This document shows, in pieces, positions 51,874-64,000 of a stretch of DNA of 64,000 bases (its first letter is position 1; each line of letters opens with the position of its first letter). The translations under genes were made by a program, and so were the position numbers. The notes beneath the pieces were generated by a model, which saw only the letters and a program-made list of their open reading frames with translations, searched no databases and had not been told where the DNA came from. This stretch comes from Oreocharis arfaki (lineage: Eukaryota; Chordata; Aves; Passeriformes; Paramythiidae). The stretch spans positions 124,001-188,000 of the forward strand of contig VZRR01009903.1 in assembly GCA_013398015.1 (NCBI GenBank), in the 5' to 3' direction.

Positions 51874-51883
51874 TAAGGTAACT
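51874..51883 (+). promoter_or_regulatory. Candidate 5' splice site ending exon 1
   Basis: TAAG|GTAACT puts a good donor consensus (AAG|GTAA) exactly at the 3' edge of the CpG island. A first exon that ends at the island boundary is the usual vertebrate arrangement. Sequence match and position only. Confidence 0.45.
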
Positions 51884-54800
51884 GCGTCTGCGTGTGTGCG
51901 TGTGTGATGAGCTCTGGCCGTAGCAAAGGCTGTACTTGGAGTGTCTTCATATGCTTGTGGGGACTTTTTGAAAATCACTGCGTGATTTGCCTTGGGAAGA
52001 ATGTAAACATGTATTTTTGTAATTTTAAGTAGGTCCATCCTGATAGTATTTCCTGTGTGCACTGCCTTTGCCCTTCAGTATATCAGATGCTGTGTTTGGA
52101 GTAAAGTTGGTTGAAATAATATGAAGAAACTTGGAAAATAATGATTTCTTCCGGAGAAATTGAAGTTTTCCCCCTCTTCAGTGGAACCAGAATTGAGTCT
52201 CAGGTGATCAGAAGTGATAGCATGTATATTGCATTGTTTTACTTCTGTTACATCCACTAATCATTTTTAAAGAGCTGAGACTAGTATAATTTTGTTGGTG
52301 TGGAGTACTGCTAGTTCACAGATACAGATAAGTTAGCCTGTACAAAGGCTTGAAATACCTGGCTGGAAGGATGGTGAAGTGCTCCCTGTCAGTCAAGGTA
52401 AATAATAGCAGAGTAAGAGAGCAGTCTTGGTTTGTGTTAATGATCTGATTGCTGTTGGCAGTCAAGTAGGAAGCAGCTCTGTAAAATCATTGAATGGTCT
52501 AAGAGCAGTTAGTAATAGCTGGTATGGGTCCGTCAGAGCTCTTGAGCATTATGGATTGTGGGTTGCATCGGCTCTGTCTGTCACAGATTGCATTCTGAAT
52601 CATTCTGAAGAGCACCAAAGAGAACATTACAAATGCCATGCCAGGCTATACCGAGGTTTCTACTGGTAAGTGCCTAGAGAGGACCAGGACAGGGAAAGCT
52701 TGCAGTGATGCTTCCCTAGAGTACTCTCTCCAGGCAGCTATGGCTCAAGGGTTCCTGTGGGTAGAAGTGTTGCCTTTGTTCTTGACCGACACAAAGTTTG
52801 TTGTTCTTTCTTTGATCTTATGCAGTAGTTTTTCCAGTGTCTGAGAAAACAGGTAACCAGATGAAGCATTCTACAGACATTATTAATCACTGATAAGATG
52901 GTCAGAGGGCAAGTTCTTGTTTGCAAAGGCCCATGTGTAGGAGTTATATTGAGGGTTATTAATTTTCCAAGTGGTGTTCATGCATTAGGCTCTGAGATAA
53001 TACATTTAAAATGAAGCTTGATCTTTATAATGAAAATAAAAAGGCAAAGAGTGGTATCTTAATGAAATGGATTTGAATTAATTTTCACTGAGTTGGGAGA
53101 AAGCCATGAATACAGTGTATTGTCAGCTTCACTGGATTTTTAAGTAGAGAATTAAGAACAGAAATTGAGTTTATGCCATTCTGTACAGCTGAAGAATGTT
53201 CACAGACCTTCAAAGCCCCTGTTCTTTCACAATAATTGATATAAGTAAGGTAATGAATACTACAGTCACCATTGTGGTGATAGATTTTAGCTCACCACAG
53301 ACTCTTAGTGATAGAAATTAAAAAGAGTTTTGTATTTGTAATTGCTTAGTTTTGTGAGTTTGTGAAAATTTCCGTGTCAGAAATGTTCTTGCACTGGGAT
53401 TTGTTTCTTGTAATGCCAGCTCCCGTGTGATACCTAGAGCTTCACATCCTCTTTAAAGACAAGCTTGTCGGAATTCTGGAAGTCATCAAGTCAAAGTATC
53501 CTACACATTCAGAGCAGGCTTATTTCTGTTTTCAAGGCTTGAGAACAACCAAGATGACATTTGTCACCCCAGGAATTGACAGCATAACTGGGACATGCAT
53601 CCAGTTCTTTTCAGTTCTGAAAGTTTGAGAAGATGAGAGTTAGTGGTGTGTTAGATTACGAATGAAGGTACATGGAGTGGTAACGGTGGGATGAGGCAAA
53701 AGAGCAACCCAAGTGAGTATCCCTACTACTGTGTATCCAAAAATTCCTTGTTTGTTCTTTTTGTGATGGTTTATTCAGTACTTGATATAAATTACCCATG
53801 TGGCTGAAATAGCCACTTTGGTTATTTATTCCATCAAATAGAACATATATTTATAGTTTAGGCTCTAATCGCTCTGCTACATGATTGTTGTGACTAAAGG
53901 AACACATTATAAACTGTTGAGAAAAGGCTGAATAAGCTGAAATATACATCTCATACTTACTTGAAGAATAAGTACCAGAAGTTGTTCAGTGTTCAAACGC
54001 TGTTTTCTGTTAGCTTTTTACCTGCCAAAAGGGAGAGCTGTGAAAATTCATTGGTGCTCATATATTAGAACCTGGGCCATTTGGTTCAAACTTTTACTTA
54101 CCAGAACTAAATTAATGTAATTTTCACAAGAACATAACAATTTTTGACAGTCATCGTTGTTATTGGACTAATGTGGATGCAATCTTACAATTTTTGGCTA
54201 AAACACTAAAAGCATAACTAGTGTTTAATGAGGAGAAGGCTGGAAGGTTTGCAGTCTAAGACTCTGATCTTGCATACAGGTTTAAAGTATAAACTCTGTT
54301 ATGGATTAAAGCGCAGCAGAGTTTCTTGGATCACTGGGAAAGTGCTCTGTCCTGTGGTATTTAATTACCGGAGTAATTTTTCTTTAAGGCAAGATGTCAG
54401 GTTGAAACTGTTACCTGTGTTTTCTGAGGTGAGGCTCTTAAATATAGGACAGCAGTGATGAGGAGCAGAAGGTATTAAAACTGCTGTTTTAAATACAGCC
54501 AGCTGATAATCTTTTATAAACCAGGAATTTTTCTGGATTCTTTAAAATGCTCTGTTGAAGACGGAAAGGTATCCAGGATTGTTAGACGCTTCCAAGAAAA
54601 AAATCAGTGGGACATTGTCATTTCTGAAGAAGCCTGATTTTATATATATGAAAAAAAAAGTTTGCAACCAATGGAAGAAGAAGCAGAAAAAGGATATATG
54701 CTTTGGAGCTCGACTGCTTAAATCACTTGTACAACTGGGATTTCAGACAGATTACACTAGGCTCCAGTACTTTATTTGCTTATTTCTTGTGTTAATATTA

Positions 54801-57584
54801 ATTTTCCAGGGCACCCAGCCTTCTGCACAAAGTGCTTGATTTGGACCTAATTAGATAATTGATATAAAATGAACAAGTTGGTCTCTGAGATACCAATCCC
54901 GTTGCCCAAGGCAGTGGCTGACTTCAGTGGAGATGACATTAGAGCCTCAGTAGCCTTCAGTCGTAGTTCTGTCTCTCGCTGTGTTGATGGTTCTGCAGGC
55001 AGCTTGTTCTCAGCCCGAGGAGACAACCTGTGAGTGCTGCCTTCGAGCTAAAGGAGCACAACATGCTGGTACTGACTGAGCCATAAGTTAAGATGCCACA
55101 GTTGAAACGTAGCTCTCTAAGGGTTCTGCCAACTTGAGAATTTAGGCAAAATATTCTTGTGCTAAGCTGTGGTTGGAAAGAGTTGCACAAAACTTCATGG
55201 ATGGCTTTCCCCCAGGGAGACAGTGATAGTGCCTAATCTTACATATTCAGTGGCACTAAATAAAGGCTATGTCACAATCAGTTTTAGATTTTCTTTACTT
55301 GATAGTGTCATTCAGATGACTATGGAGTTTCTATATTCATTTCTCTGGTTGTTTTCTTGTGTTAGTAGCACATGAAGAAATGTCTTTTTCAATCTAATCA
55401 CTGTGCATATCAAATGTACTCCCATTTAAATTCTCATGTCACATGGGCTTTTGGGTGTAATAGTAAACAATTTTGATGTTAGTTATGCTTATGATTAACA
55501 ATCTTATTAACTTCTTCAAAGAAGAAATTGTACGCACTTTTTTTGTTTTGCCAGCTGTTTTCAGAGTTTGGCCTTTGGCTTTTTAAAACACTTTTTCTAG
55601 ATGTTCAGGGAATATATCAGTCAATCTCATCAATTTTCTACACCTCATCTTCTTACTTGAGACATTTGCAGAGACTGACCCATCTGTAAAAGGCTGATCA
55701 TGCTGGGTTTAACTTTTTTTTGTAGAGATTGACACACAGCTTACTACTATTTTCTTTAAAGGATTCAGAATCTATTATGAACATTTATTAGTAGCTAAAG
55801 TATTTCTAAATAGCAGACACTTAAACAGTTTCTGACAACAGTATTCAGATTTTAACATTTTTGGGCTTTCATATTCTGAAAGAAGCTTTGTGCTTCTCAG
55901 AATGCTCTGTTAAAAATAAGTAGCGAACTCCTTGGTTAATATAGAGTGAGATCATTCCTATGAGGCTTCTTGCATTGGTTGCAGTAACTGTGAAATCCCA
56001 GTTCTGTTGCTTGGAATAGCTGTAAATCTTGGACATAACCCAGGAAAGCCCACACAAAAGGCACGTGAGAGAAAAACAAGAAATAACATGGAAATTTTCA
56101 GACAGTTTTTTTTTTTTTTCTGCTTCTGTCTTGAAGTGATTTTGAAGTAACTCAGTGAGGAAGTTAGTTTTCTAAATATTTACTTAAATATTGCTTTTTA
56201 TTTTACTTTTTTTTCCCCCTGGGCTTTTGGAAGGCCTTTCAAAGGGGAGAAACAAGGAAGTTCATAAATCTGAAAAGACTGATCGAATCAGAGATTTTTT
56301 TTTTTAAATATACAATGACTGAAGGTAAAATAGTGGGGTTTATATTACTTTTTCTTAAAATTTGAGCAGTTTTTGATCAATGTATCAGCTGTACTAGGTT
56401 TATTTTGCACATTGGAAGGAAAGATGTTTTTTTAAACTGACTTTTTGGGTTTTTTTGCAACACTTGTAAAATTTCTTAGTGTGTAATTGAAATTCTTAGT
56501 ATTTATTTTTTTAAACACTTGAGAAACATTTAAACATTTGTGGATGTGGGAAAGTTTAAACATTTGTGAGTGTTTAAATTCAGGCCTTTCCGGATTGGTG
56601 AAGTTAACAACGGAGGGGATCTAGTGTCTATTATGGTTGAAAAGTGGGAGGGACTGCTGAAGAGTTGAAATTGCTGGATCACAAGTGAAAATCTGTTTGT
56701 TCTTAGCTTACTTCTTACTTGCAAGTCACAAAATTCAGGTAAAACAATGCAGTTGGACAATTCATAGCTATCCTTGGAATTCAGACACTTACAAGAGGTT
56801 TGGCAGTGTGAGAGATCATTACTACTAGACACACGTAAAGCTGTTCTGCCTGCGTTTTTGAATCATTTCTTCTGATTGGTCTTGTGAATACATGAAAGAC
56901 GATGAAAAATTGTGGTTATGTGTAATGGATTAGGTTATATCAAGGATGTGTATAGTGCAACAGCAGCCGGTCATCTCAATGGGAATATATTTGTCCTCCA
57001 AAAATTGGAAAAGCTCTGACATCCAGCTGTTCTGTAGTTGCCAGTGCCCTGTCAGTTTTGCTTTTTTTCCTTTTTGGTTACAAATTGTGCCACAATAGTT
57101 TCCAGATTACAAGGCAGTTGTGTATTCTGTTTATCCAAGGATCTTTTGGAGGACCGTATACAGCTGCTTCATCTGTTCTGGGCATGGTCTTGATGAAGTG
57201 TGGTATGGTGGTAAGAAGCCAATCATGAGGTTTGTTCATCTTTGGACAGAAGGTGTTTCATTGGCAAAACTGCCACAGTAAAATCATAGATTCCAATATT
57301 AACAATCGCCTCAGAGCCCTAAGGACAGTTGTCCTGTAATTTCTGGTTAGTATTGACATTCCTAGTTTGCCTTGATAGATTTCAGATGGACAAACTGAAG
57401 TGAGGTAGGGTGGCTTCAGGTTAGTAATGTTGGTTAGGTGGATTAAGTGGTAGAGGTGGTCTTTGCTGGCACCTCAGATCTTTTTCCTCACCAGCCTTAC
57501 AGTATCACTTTCACCTCGTCCACACAGCTGGCCAAATCTCTCGTTCTTCAGGCCGGGTTAATGCCTTGAAGATAAAGCCTAGAC
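51884..57584 (+). other. Presumed first-intron sequence
   Basis: AT-rich non-coding sequence downstream of the island. The + strand is richer in T than A: five 60-base lines counted by hand between 53.3 and 62.9 kb give T 122, A 77, G 51, C 50. That skew is typical of transcribed strands in vertebrates. A short repeated motif TTTAAACATTTGTG occurs twice at 56529-56570. No exon was recognised; the intron reading is inference. Confidence 0.4.
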
Positions 57585-57627
57585 TTTTTTTTTTTTTTTT
57601 TTTTNTTTTTTTTTTTTTTTTTTTTTT
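57585..57627. repeat. Poly-T tract with an ambiguous base
   Basis: Forty-three bases of T with one N at 57605. Either a long homopolymer that sequencing could not resolve or the A-tail of an insertion on the - strand. No target-site duplication was recognised around it. Confidence 0.95.
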
Positions 57628-59894
57628 CTGTTTTTAATGCAGCAATTCTGCAGATCCCAGTGACAGCTGTTACTGTCCTCTGCCCTTCGAATCTGTACCT
57701 GCACCTGAGTGGCATCAACATTTTCCCTAGCTCGTTGCCATTTTCTCCTGACTAATATATATAACAGTATATCTATGTATTTAGAACTTCTGTTGACTGC
57801 CTACAGTACCCACTCCCTAGAGGTGTTCCTGCAGTTTGTGACAAATTCTTTAATTAACCTAGACTTTCAGTTCGTCTTGGAAAAGACCCATCATCTTCTG
57901 GGGTGGCAGTTCCATAGCTTCCACATCATCTCATGGTTAACAGCAAAACATTGCTTTATGGTGTTGTCCAATGTACTGTAATGCTTTTCAGTTATCCTTC
58001 TCCAACATTGTTGTTTCCTGGATGTCAGCATCGCTCTTCTCTTCTAATTCTAAAAACAGGAGTCCTTAGTTAAACTCTCTTTGTCAGATCTTGTTAGTTC
58101 TCTGGATGAAAAGTAGTGTTGGAGTATTATCTGACAGAACTTACAGTGATGAAAATAAAATACTATACTTGTCCCTTAGAGTGTTAAGAAGGTACAGAAG
58201 AAGTTATGGCAGATTTGTGCATACACTGGGGTTTTTTTTTTGTGGAGGATGACTGTACAGGTTTGTGTCCAGAAAGGACCTGTTACACTGAAAATTATGA
58301 CAGCAAAGGCTGAAACCAATGAAGGAAAATAAGTGGCCGATGTTTCCAGTAGTTTTGTGGTAGGGGATAAAATACTGATGAAACAATACAAAACAGTAAC
58401 TTTGGGGATTAGCGTGTGCATTGGAGCTTTATCTATAAAGAATGATATAATCATTGTAATAGGAAACTTTCTGACCCCTGCTGTGTTGCATTTGTAATGT
58501 TTGGATAGCTCACACCATTCTAGAGAGCTAAAATTGGAGTAAAACTCATAATCCCATGAATTACTAAAATCCACTGTTAAGTTACGCAGTGATCTCATTT
58601 TAATTTGTCTCTTCAGTGAAGTGGTCACTGAAAAATAGTCAGCGATTGGATTCCAGACATTTTCATCTCCACATTGCTTAGTTTAAAAGAAAAAACCACA
58701 ATGCCTGTCTAAAAGAGTGGCAAACTGTTTGGAAAATGGTTGCCTCTTGTGCTTCATGTAATTACAAAATGAGTGATATGAGTAGAACCTTTCAACATTT
58801 TTTAAGTCAGCCTTGGTGTTAACTCTCCTTTTATTTTTCTGAAAGTAGAAAGAAGATTTTCTTTTCATAGTTGTTTTTTAGCTTAGTACATGTGCTCGAA
58901 TAATTGGAACTGACTTAAAGGAGAACAATTGCAATTATCTTGTGCTTTGGCTCTTGTTGAGTCTTTTACTATTAGATTCTTTCCTCAAATGTTGGAAGTT
59001 ACTGTAATGAGGGACTTCTCACTAAAGTGCGTAGCTTCTACAAATAGAAACTCCCTGACTTGTATTTTGTGTTATCTTTTATCTGTACTGTTACTTTGTC
59101 CTGACTTGTTCCTTGAAAAGAGATGCGTGTAAGTTTCTGCGTAGCTTTCATCAGCCTAGTCTGACTCAGCGCTGTTCACCTGGAAGATAGGCAGTAATTT
59201 GGCTTTTTTCTTCTTCTTCAGAAAGCTACTCTTGTCAAATGGGAAATAACCCATAATAGCCTCACATGAAAAAATTGTTGCTTTAATGGAAATTTTAGTA
59301 GGCGCTTTTCAACTGAGTGCAGGGCTGTTGGTGTTGAAAAGCTAATCTTAAGCTTTGGCAGACTCGTAGAGTGGATTGTGAAATATTCCATTCTTCTCCT
59401 CCTCCAGTGGTAAAAAAACCTTGCATGTGGTTTGGTTATTGGGTTTGGGGTTTTTTTTTGGTTGGTTGGGTTTTTTTACCCTTTTAATTCTAACTCTTGA
59501 ATGCCACAACCTCCTTTATTAATGAAAGGACTGTAGGAAGGTATTTGATTCCAACAGAAGGCTGAAATTATAGCCACGAGTAATAATTTTTTGTGCACCT
59601 GGAAAGAGTGAGAAAAAAGTAATGAAAACTACTTTGCAACATAATTGGTCTTTTATTATAAATGGTTTGCATGTTTCATCCCTGTGAGTAGTAATTTGTC
59701 CATTAGGCCTTAGTGAGGCCAAAACCAGCATGTAGCAACAACAAAAGTATGTTCCTTGTCTTGATGGAGTTGTGGTAAAGCACTGAGTAGCATCATATTC
59801 AGAGTTCTTAACTGCAGTTTGTGTTCTACCATTAGGGACTGTGTTTCTTCTCCCCTTATCTTAATACATATTTACAACTTCCCAGATCACAGTT
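57628..59894 (+). other. Presumed intron sequence, no exon seen
   Basis: Non-coding sequence between the poly-T tract and the CR1 remnant. The flanks of the poly-T tract (about 57,050-58,640) have a more even base composition than the rest and include a 150-codon - strand open stretch (58176-58628) with no recognisable domain. It may be an old transposon or retrocopy that I cannot place. Confidence 0.35.
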
Positions 59895-60440
59895 GATGTT
59901 GCTCTGCCCCCATGCACCTTGGTGAAGAGCCTCATCATTTTTATGATTTAGTTTTAAATATTGAAAATTTGATACTAGATGCTCCAAAGCTTTCTCCAGG
60001 CTGAACAATCTCAGTGTCTTCAGCCCCTTGTCACAGGATGTGTTCCAGCTGACAGCTGTCTCTGTGTCCTTCCATTGGACTTGCTTCTGTTGATGCTTCA
60101 TAATGTGGGTCCAAAAGCAGACCTGGTGGTGCAGGTACCAGAGTAATGGATTGTGCATGACGCAGAACAATTGCTTCCCCTGGTCCACTGTGCTTCGGTT
60201 TCCAAAGCCTGGGAAGCTGTTAGCTCCCCTTGCTGCCAGGTGCATGGCTGATTCATGTCTAGCCAGGACCTCCAAATTGTTTTTGGGGGAGCTGCTCCCC
60301 AGTAAGTTGGTCTTCAGGCTATGCTCTCGTGACATTTTTGTTGGCCCTGTCTAAGTTATTCTGAATGGCAACCCTGGCCTCCAGCGTGCCTTCTACAGCT
60401 GTAAATGTAGTGTTTGCAGACTTACTGAGTGCACTGTAAA
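59895..60440 (-). mobile_element. Decayed CR1 LINE reverse-transcriptase ORF fragment
   Basis: On the - strand the translation contains LFSLEK...FQYLK, preceded by CFWTHIMKHQQKQVQWKD. These correspond to the C-terminal part of the CR1 ORF2 protein (after the reverse-transcriptase core, near the ORF end). On the + strand the matching nucleotide landmarks are TTTCTCCAGGCTGAACAATC (about 59,992), CTTCTGTTGATGC and, farther out, TTTGCAGACTTACTGAGTGC. The last corresponds to the antisense of the segment just after the conserved aspartate motif region. The copy lacks the CR1 3' tail and most of the 5' part, and is diverged. A 159-codon open stretch here is part of this remnant, not a host gene. Confidence 0.7.
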
Positions 60441-63400
60441 AAGAAATTAAAGAGAATTGGGTCCCTAACCTATTCACTTATAACTATGGGCAGATTGTGA
60501 AACATCAAGAGCTGCTGTTTGAGCTTAATGATAGAGATGTTTGGGTTTTTTAATCAGCTGGTAGTTTACCCACCCACACTGTAACTTAGATCAGGTTAGG
60601 TGCAAAGATGCTGCGGGAGAGATTGTTGAGTATTCTTGAAATCAAGGTGGATGACACCAATGATCTCTCATCCCCTGTCATTTTATGACAGAAGGCAGTC
60701 ATATTGGTCTCAGCTCTATAAATCCATCCTGGTGGTTCCCAATCACCATCTTCTCCTTCATATGCCCAGAAATGACATCCATGGCATGTCTGAACATGTT
60801 GTGGAAGTAGACTAACAAACAGTGAAAGTAGGCTGGAGTGTGATGCTTTCTTTCCTAGTGATCCCTCAGAGTTGGTAGCTGGTAACCTGTGCATAACCCC
60901 TCTCCTGCTCTTCTTCTCTGGATGCCCAGTTGCTGTCCATCTGTAGATGATGAGTGTGTGCCAGTCACAGGATGGAGCACCTGCATCTTGGGAATGTGGT
61001 GATGAATAAGCTGGGACTTCATGTGACCTGGGGGAACAAGTTTGTTAGGAACAGGATGTCGCTTCTAGCGTGATTCTTGCCCCCTGTGTGTGTATGTGAG
61101 GAATGCACAAGATAAGAAGGTGACAGCAAAAGTGATAGTAAGTTTAATAATTATATTGGCTTGATCTAATGCATGTTAATGATTATATTTGCCCTGGGTT
61201 CTCTTTTGTATTGATTTAGTTCTATAATCTTGCCATTAGCTTGACAGTAACAAGTAATGCGTATGCAGGTGTCAGTGAGGGTGTGTGAAAAATCTATATC
61301 TGCCTTCTGATATTCATGTAAAGCTTCTTTTTTGGTAGTTTTTTGCTGCTTTTTTTTTGTTTGTTTGTTTTGTTGCCACTGTTATTCTGCTCTTACAACT
61401 TCTCTAATTATGTTGTGGCTTTTTTTCTGCTAATCACTATTTTGATATTCCCTAGTATCTCATAATTTTAGGTGGTGTTTTGAAAACATGAGCAACTGTC
61501 AAATGCAGTAAGATCCACAGTAAAAGAGACTTGCTTGATTTGCACATAGAAAGAAGCAAAGAAATTTAACCTGATTGTGTGATGCTGAATAGGGAGTTCA
61601 CAATCACTTATTGGGGAATTCAGTGTTTCACAGATCTTATCATTAGCACCACTTGCCTTACTGGTTCAGATGTTTAATTTTCCAACTTCTGTTATTGATG
61701 AACAGTTATTGCTCTGCGTAGTTCATCATGTATCAAAATAATTTTGTCATTTGATGATAGTTGTCCTTAGTTTTGTCCTGTCTAGAACGATACATTTAGA
61801 TATTCATTTTTATTAACGGCATTTTTTTTTAGGATCTGAAAAGCCCCTTCAGAGAAAGGTTATAAGTATGTTTAATAACGCATTTCTACAGGAGCAGTAG
61901 CTGAACTGATTGTAAGAGTTACATTCTACAATTTAGAAATGTTTTAGTAACCATCTTATCAGCAGTGAATTAATCAGAAATACAGCTTTCATAAAATATT
62001 TTGAATGGCATGCGTAATTAGCTCATTATTTTAATGCTTCCAATAGTGTTTAATTGCAGTAAGACTTTAATACTTTAGGAAAAAGATCATAATAATTAGC
62101 AAATCATTGTCAGTATTTTAACTGAATCTTACGTGTATTCCAAAATCATACTGGCATTTTCTAAACTGAGGCTGAAAAATGCGTGTAGGGGAAAAGTCAA
62201 ATGCTTAAAGATAAACAGTAAATGGTACCTCTATAGTAAATTTTATATACCTAAGTTCTTATTTTTATCTGTAGTGTCTGTCTCTTACATTTTAGGAATC
62301 TGGTTTTACGCGTTACTTGTGAAGTGTAAAATCACATTTTCCTCTTGTTCAGTTTAGTAAATATTTTATTTTTGCAAATAAAAGGTTAACATGCAAATAC
62401 AGTATTTGTAGAATATTACAGTTGGAGATGGACAAATGATTAAATGTATTTCACAATCAGCCTGCTCTGTACTTTAACCTGAGAGGAATAACCAGGCCTT
62501 TGGAAAGAAGGCAGTTTCAGTTAAGTGATTTCATAATCATTCATGCATTACAGTAATAACACTGGCACACGCAAGCATAAAAACTGGTTTTGCAGTGTCT
62601 TCCTGATCAAATATGGTGATCTTCAGTGGGCTTTCTTGTATAATAAAAGACCACCTAAATAAGTAATTTCAAATGAAAGCAAGATTTTAAGAAGTTAAGG
62701 TTTGTTGGCACACTGATTTTAAATAGATAATATACAGATGAAAAAGTTATTCTCTATATGTCCTTTTGTGGTATTGAGTAATTTTGTGATTTTTTTTTTT
62801 AATTGATTGAGGAAGGCATTGACTTAGAGTATGTTGACTCAATTTCAGTTTATAATTACATTTTGTTTGTATAAAAACTCCGGTAGTGTCAGTAAAATAA
62901 GTTGCCTATCATACAATTTCTTAAGCACCTAAAGTTTTCTCTATTTAAAGATTGCTGCAATTATTTGAATGTTGTTAGGAGTCCTGTGCTTTGGAGTTAC
63001 TGAACAGATTTTAATCCTTGTAACTAAAAACTGCCCCTCTTAAGAGACCATATTTTTATAGTAATGGTTTATGATCTAGTGGTCTGACTTTGTACAGAAT
63101 ACCAATGTTAATGTGGTCTGGTATCACACAATTATCATAAAAATTAAGCTATTGTTAGAAACTAAAAGATACACTTAAATTTTTCACTTTGACCCGTCAT
63201 AAAGAGCAAGACTAATGCCTCGTTAGAGACATTCTTGTGGCTGCTGTCCTGAGAGAAGTTGGTAACAAAGAGCCAGAAGTAGGCAAGTCACAAGAGTAGT
63301 GTCGGTTCACATGAAACAGAAAATAAAAACTCTGTTCAGTGGAAACTGAGGCAAGGAATTATAGTTCAGACCAAAGAGAATGCTGAGTAGCATTGCTGAG

Positions 63401-64000
63401 GGGCATACATAGTGAGTTTCTGGCCAAGAGAGAAGATTTCCTTCTGCTTGCAAATTCTGTATTTACAATATAAGATCAGGCAGGTTGCGGGAGCGGAGCA
63501 TGAAAAAAACTCCTTTGTGAAAAGTTGTATGTTCTGGATTATGTTTGGATATGGACAATTTGCACTGGGCAGATGGTAAGCAAGTGATGGGCAAGATAAT
63601 TGTACTGCTAGAGTGTTATGATGTGAAATGAGCAAAATGGTAATTGGTACCGAAATTATTAGGTGCCCTTGTTTCTGTGATGTTGTGACACCACTTGTTC
63701 ATCAGCTTGTGCATGTTCCAGTCCCACTGCGCCCAGCATCACTGTGCATCTGATTTTGTTATCATCTGCTTACACCTTTTCCCCATGTGGGGTTTGAGAG
63801 AGCATTTGTGGTATGATCTGCAATCCTCCTCCATTTTAGCACACCACCAATATCTGTTGACATTTTAAGTGCTTTAGGACTAGATGTTTATATTATGTAG
63901 TTGGCAAGATAAGGGAAACTTGTGTGCATTGCTAATTGAATTTAAGAGTGAAAAAGGAATACTCTGATGTATCCAAACTGATGAAATGTTTACATGCAAC
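60441..64000 (+). other. Presumed intron sequence, no exon seen
   Basis: AT-rich sequence to the end of the window with the same T-rich + strand character. The first few hundred bases (to about 61,050) are more GC-balanced and may be more of the old LINE or another repeat, but I cannot match them. No exon, RNA gene or terminator was recognised. Confidence 0.4.

Larger units (their letters stand above)
49950..51877 (+). promoter_or_regulatory. CpG island: promoter and probable first exon
   Basis: About 1.9 kb of GC- and CpG-dense sequence (densest from about 50,280 to 51,830), the only large island in the window. GC boxes include GGGGCGG near 50582 and GGGCGGGG at 51412-51419. It ends at a donor-like TTTAAG|GTAACT at 51877/51878, where GC falls to the background level within about 50 bases. 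Such islands mark promoters of housekeeping or developmental genes in vertebrates. The + strand is inferred from this donor and from the T-over-A skew downstream; activity in both directions is possible. Open stretches here, up to 252 codons, run through the whole island and poly-T tracts, are typical of GC-rich DNA and are not called as proteins. The gene cannot be named. Confidence 0.75.

Noticed and set aside
58176..58628. A 150-codon - strand open stretch
   Set aside because: I could not match it to a protein family. It is kept only as part of the unexplained segment next to the poly-T tract.
59856..60335. A 159-codon - strand open stretch as a host gene
   Set aside because: Its C-terminal half matches the CR1 ORF2 C-terminal region, so it is a LINE remnant.

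Overview
This window looks like nuclear DNA from a bird. Three pieces of CR1 LINE are recognisable: two 5'-truncated 3' ends that carry the usual avian CR1 tail, and one decayed reverse-transcriptase C-terminus. There are also LTR-like blocks of avian endogenous-retrovirus type. Most of the sequence is AT-rich, CpG-poor and low in repeats, and one sharply bounded CpG island sits near 50-52 kb. Two single N bases show that this is an assembled draft. I found no bacterial-style gene organisation, no RNA gene, no CRISPR array and no complete protein-coding gene. No open stretch long enough to discuss looked like a conserved protein, apart from the CR1 remnant.

Layout. Bases 1-49,900 are a gene-poor tract: mostly unique AT-rich sequence with a CpG-rich patch holding a CTCF-like motif (about 2.5 kb), an ERV-type LTR on the + strand (9.70-10.27 kb), a short alpharetrovirus-like LTR on the - strand (11.43-11.63 kb), a polypurine run (14.4 kb), a long TA/CATATA microsatellite (16.6 kb), a GC-rich probable LTR on the - strand (21.15-21.6 kb), a second CTCF-like motif (30.25 kb), two CR1 3' ends in opposite orientations (32.2 and 38.3 kb), three short perfect hairpins (19.2, 32.4 and 36.3 kb), one imperfect hairpin (4.3 kb) and a CA/TA microsatellite (48.9 kb).

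Bases 49,950-51,880 are a CpG island of about 1.9 kb with GC boxes, a 44-bp tandem duplication and good 5' splice-site matches. This is almost certainly a promoter and first exon. A donor-like site at 51,877/51,878 and a T-over-A skew in the sequence after it suggest that the main transcript runs on the + strand. If so, 51.9-64 kb is first intron and the coding exons lie beyond the window. The gene cannot be named from what is here. The 52-64 kb part holds a poly-T tract interrupted by an N and an antisense CR1 reverse-transcriptase fragment.

I looked for an undescribed system and did not find one I can support. The observations worth checking concern regulation and repeats: the orphan CpG-island promoter with possible transcription in both directions, the paired CTCF-like motifs, the compact hairpins, and the old repeat families.
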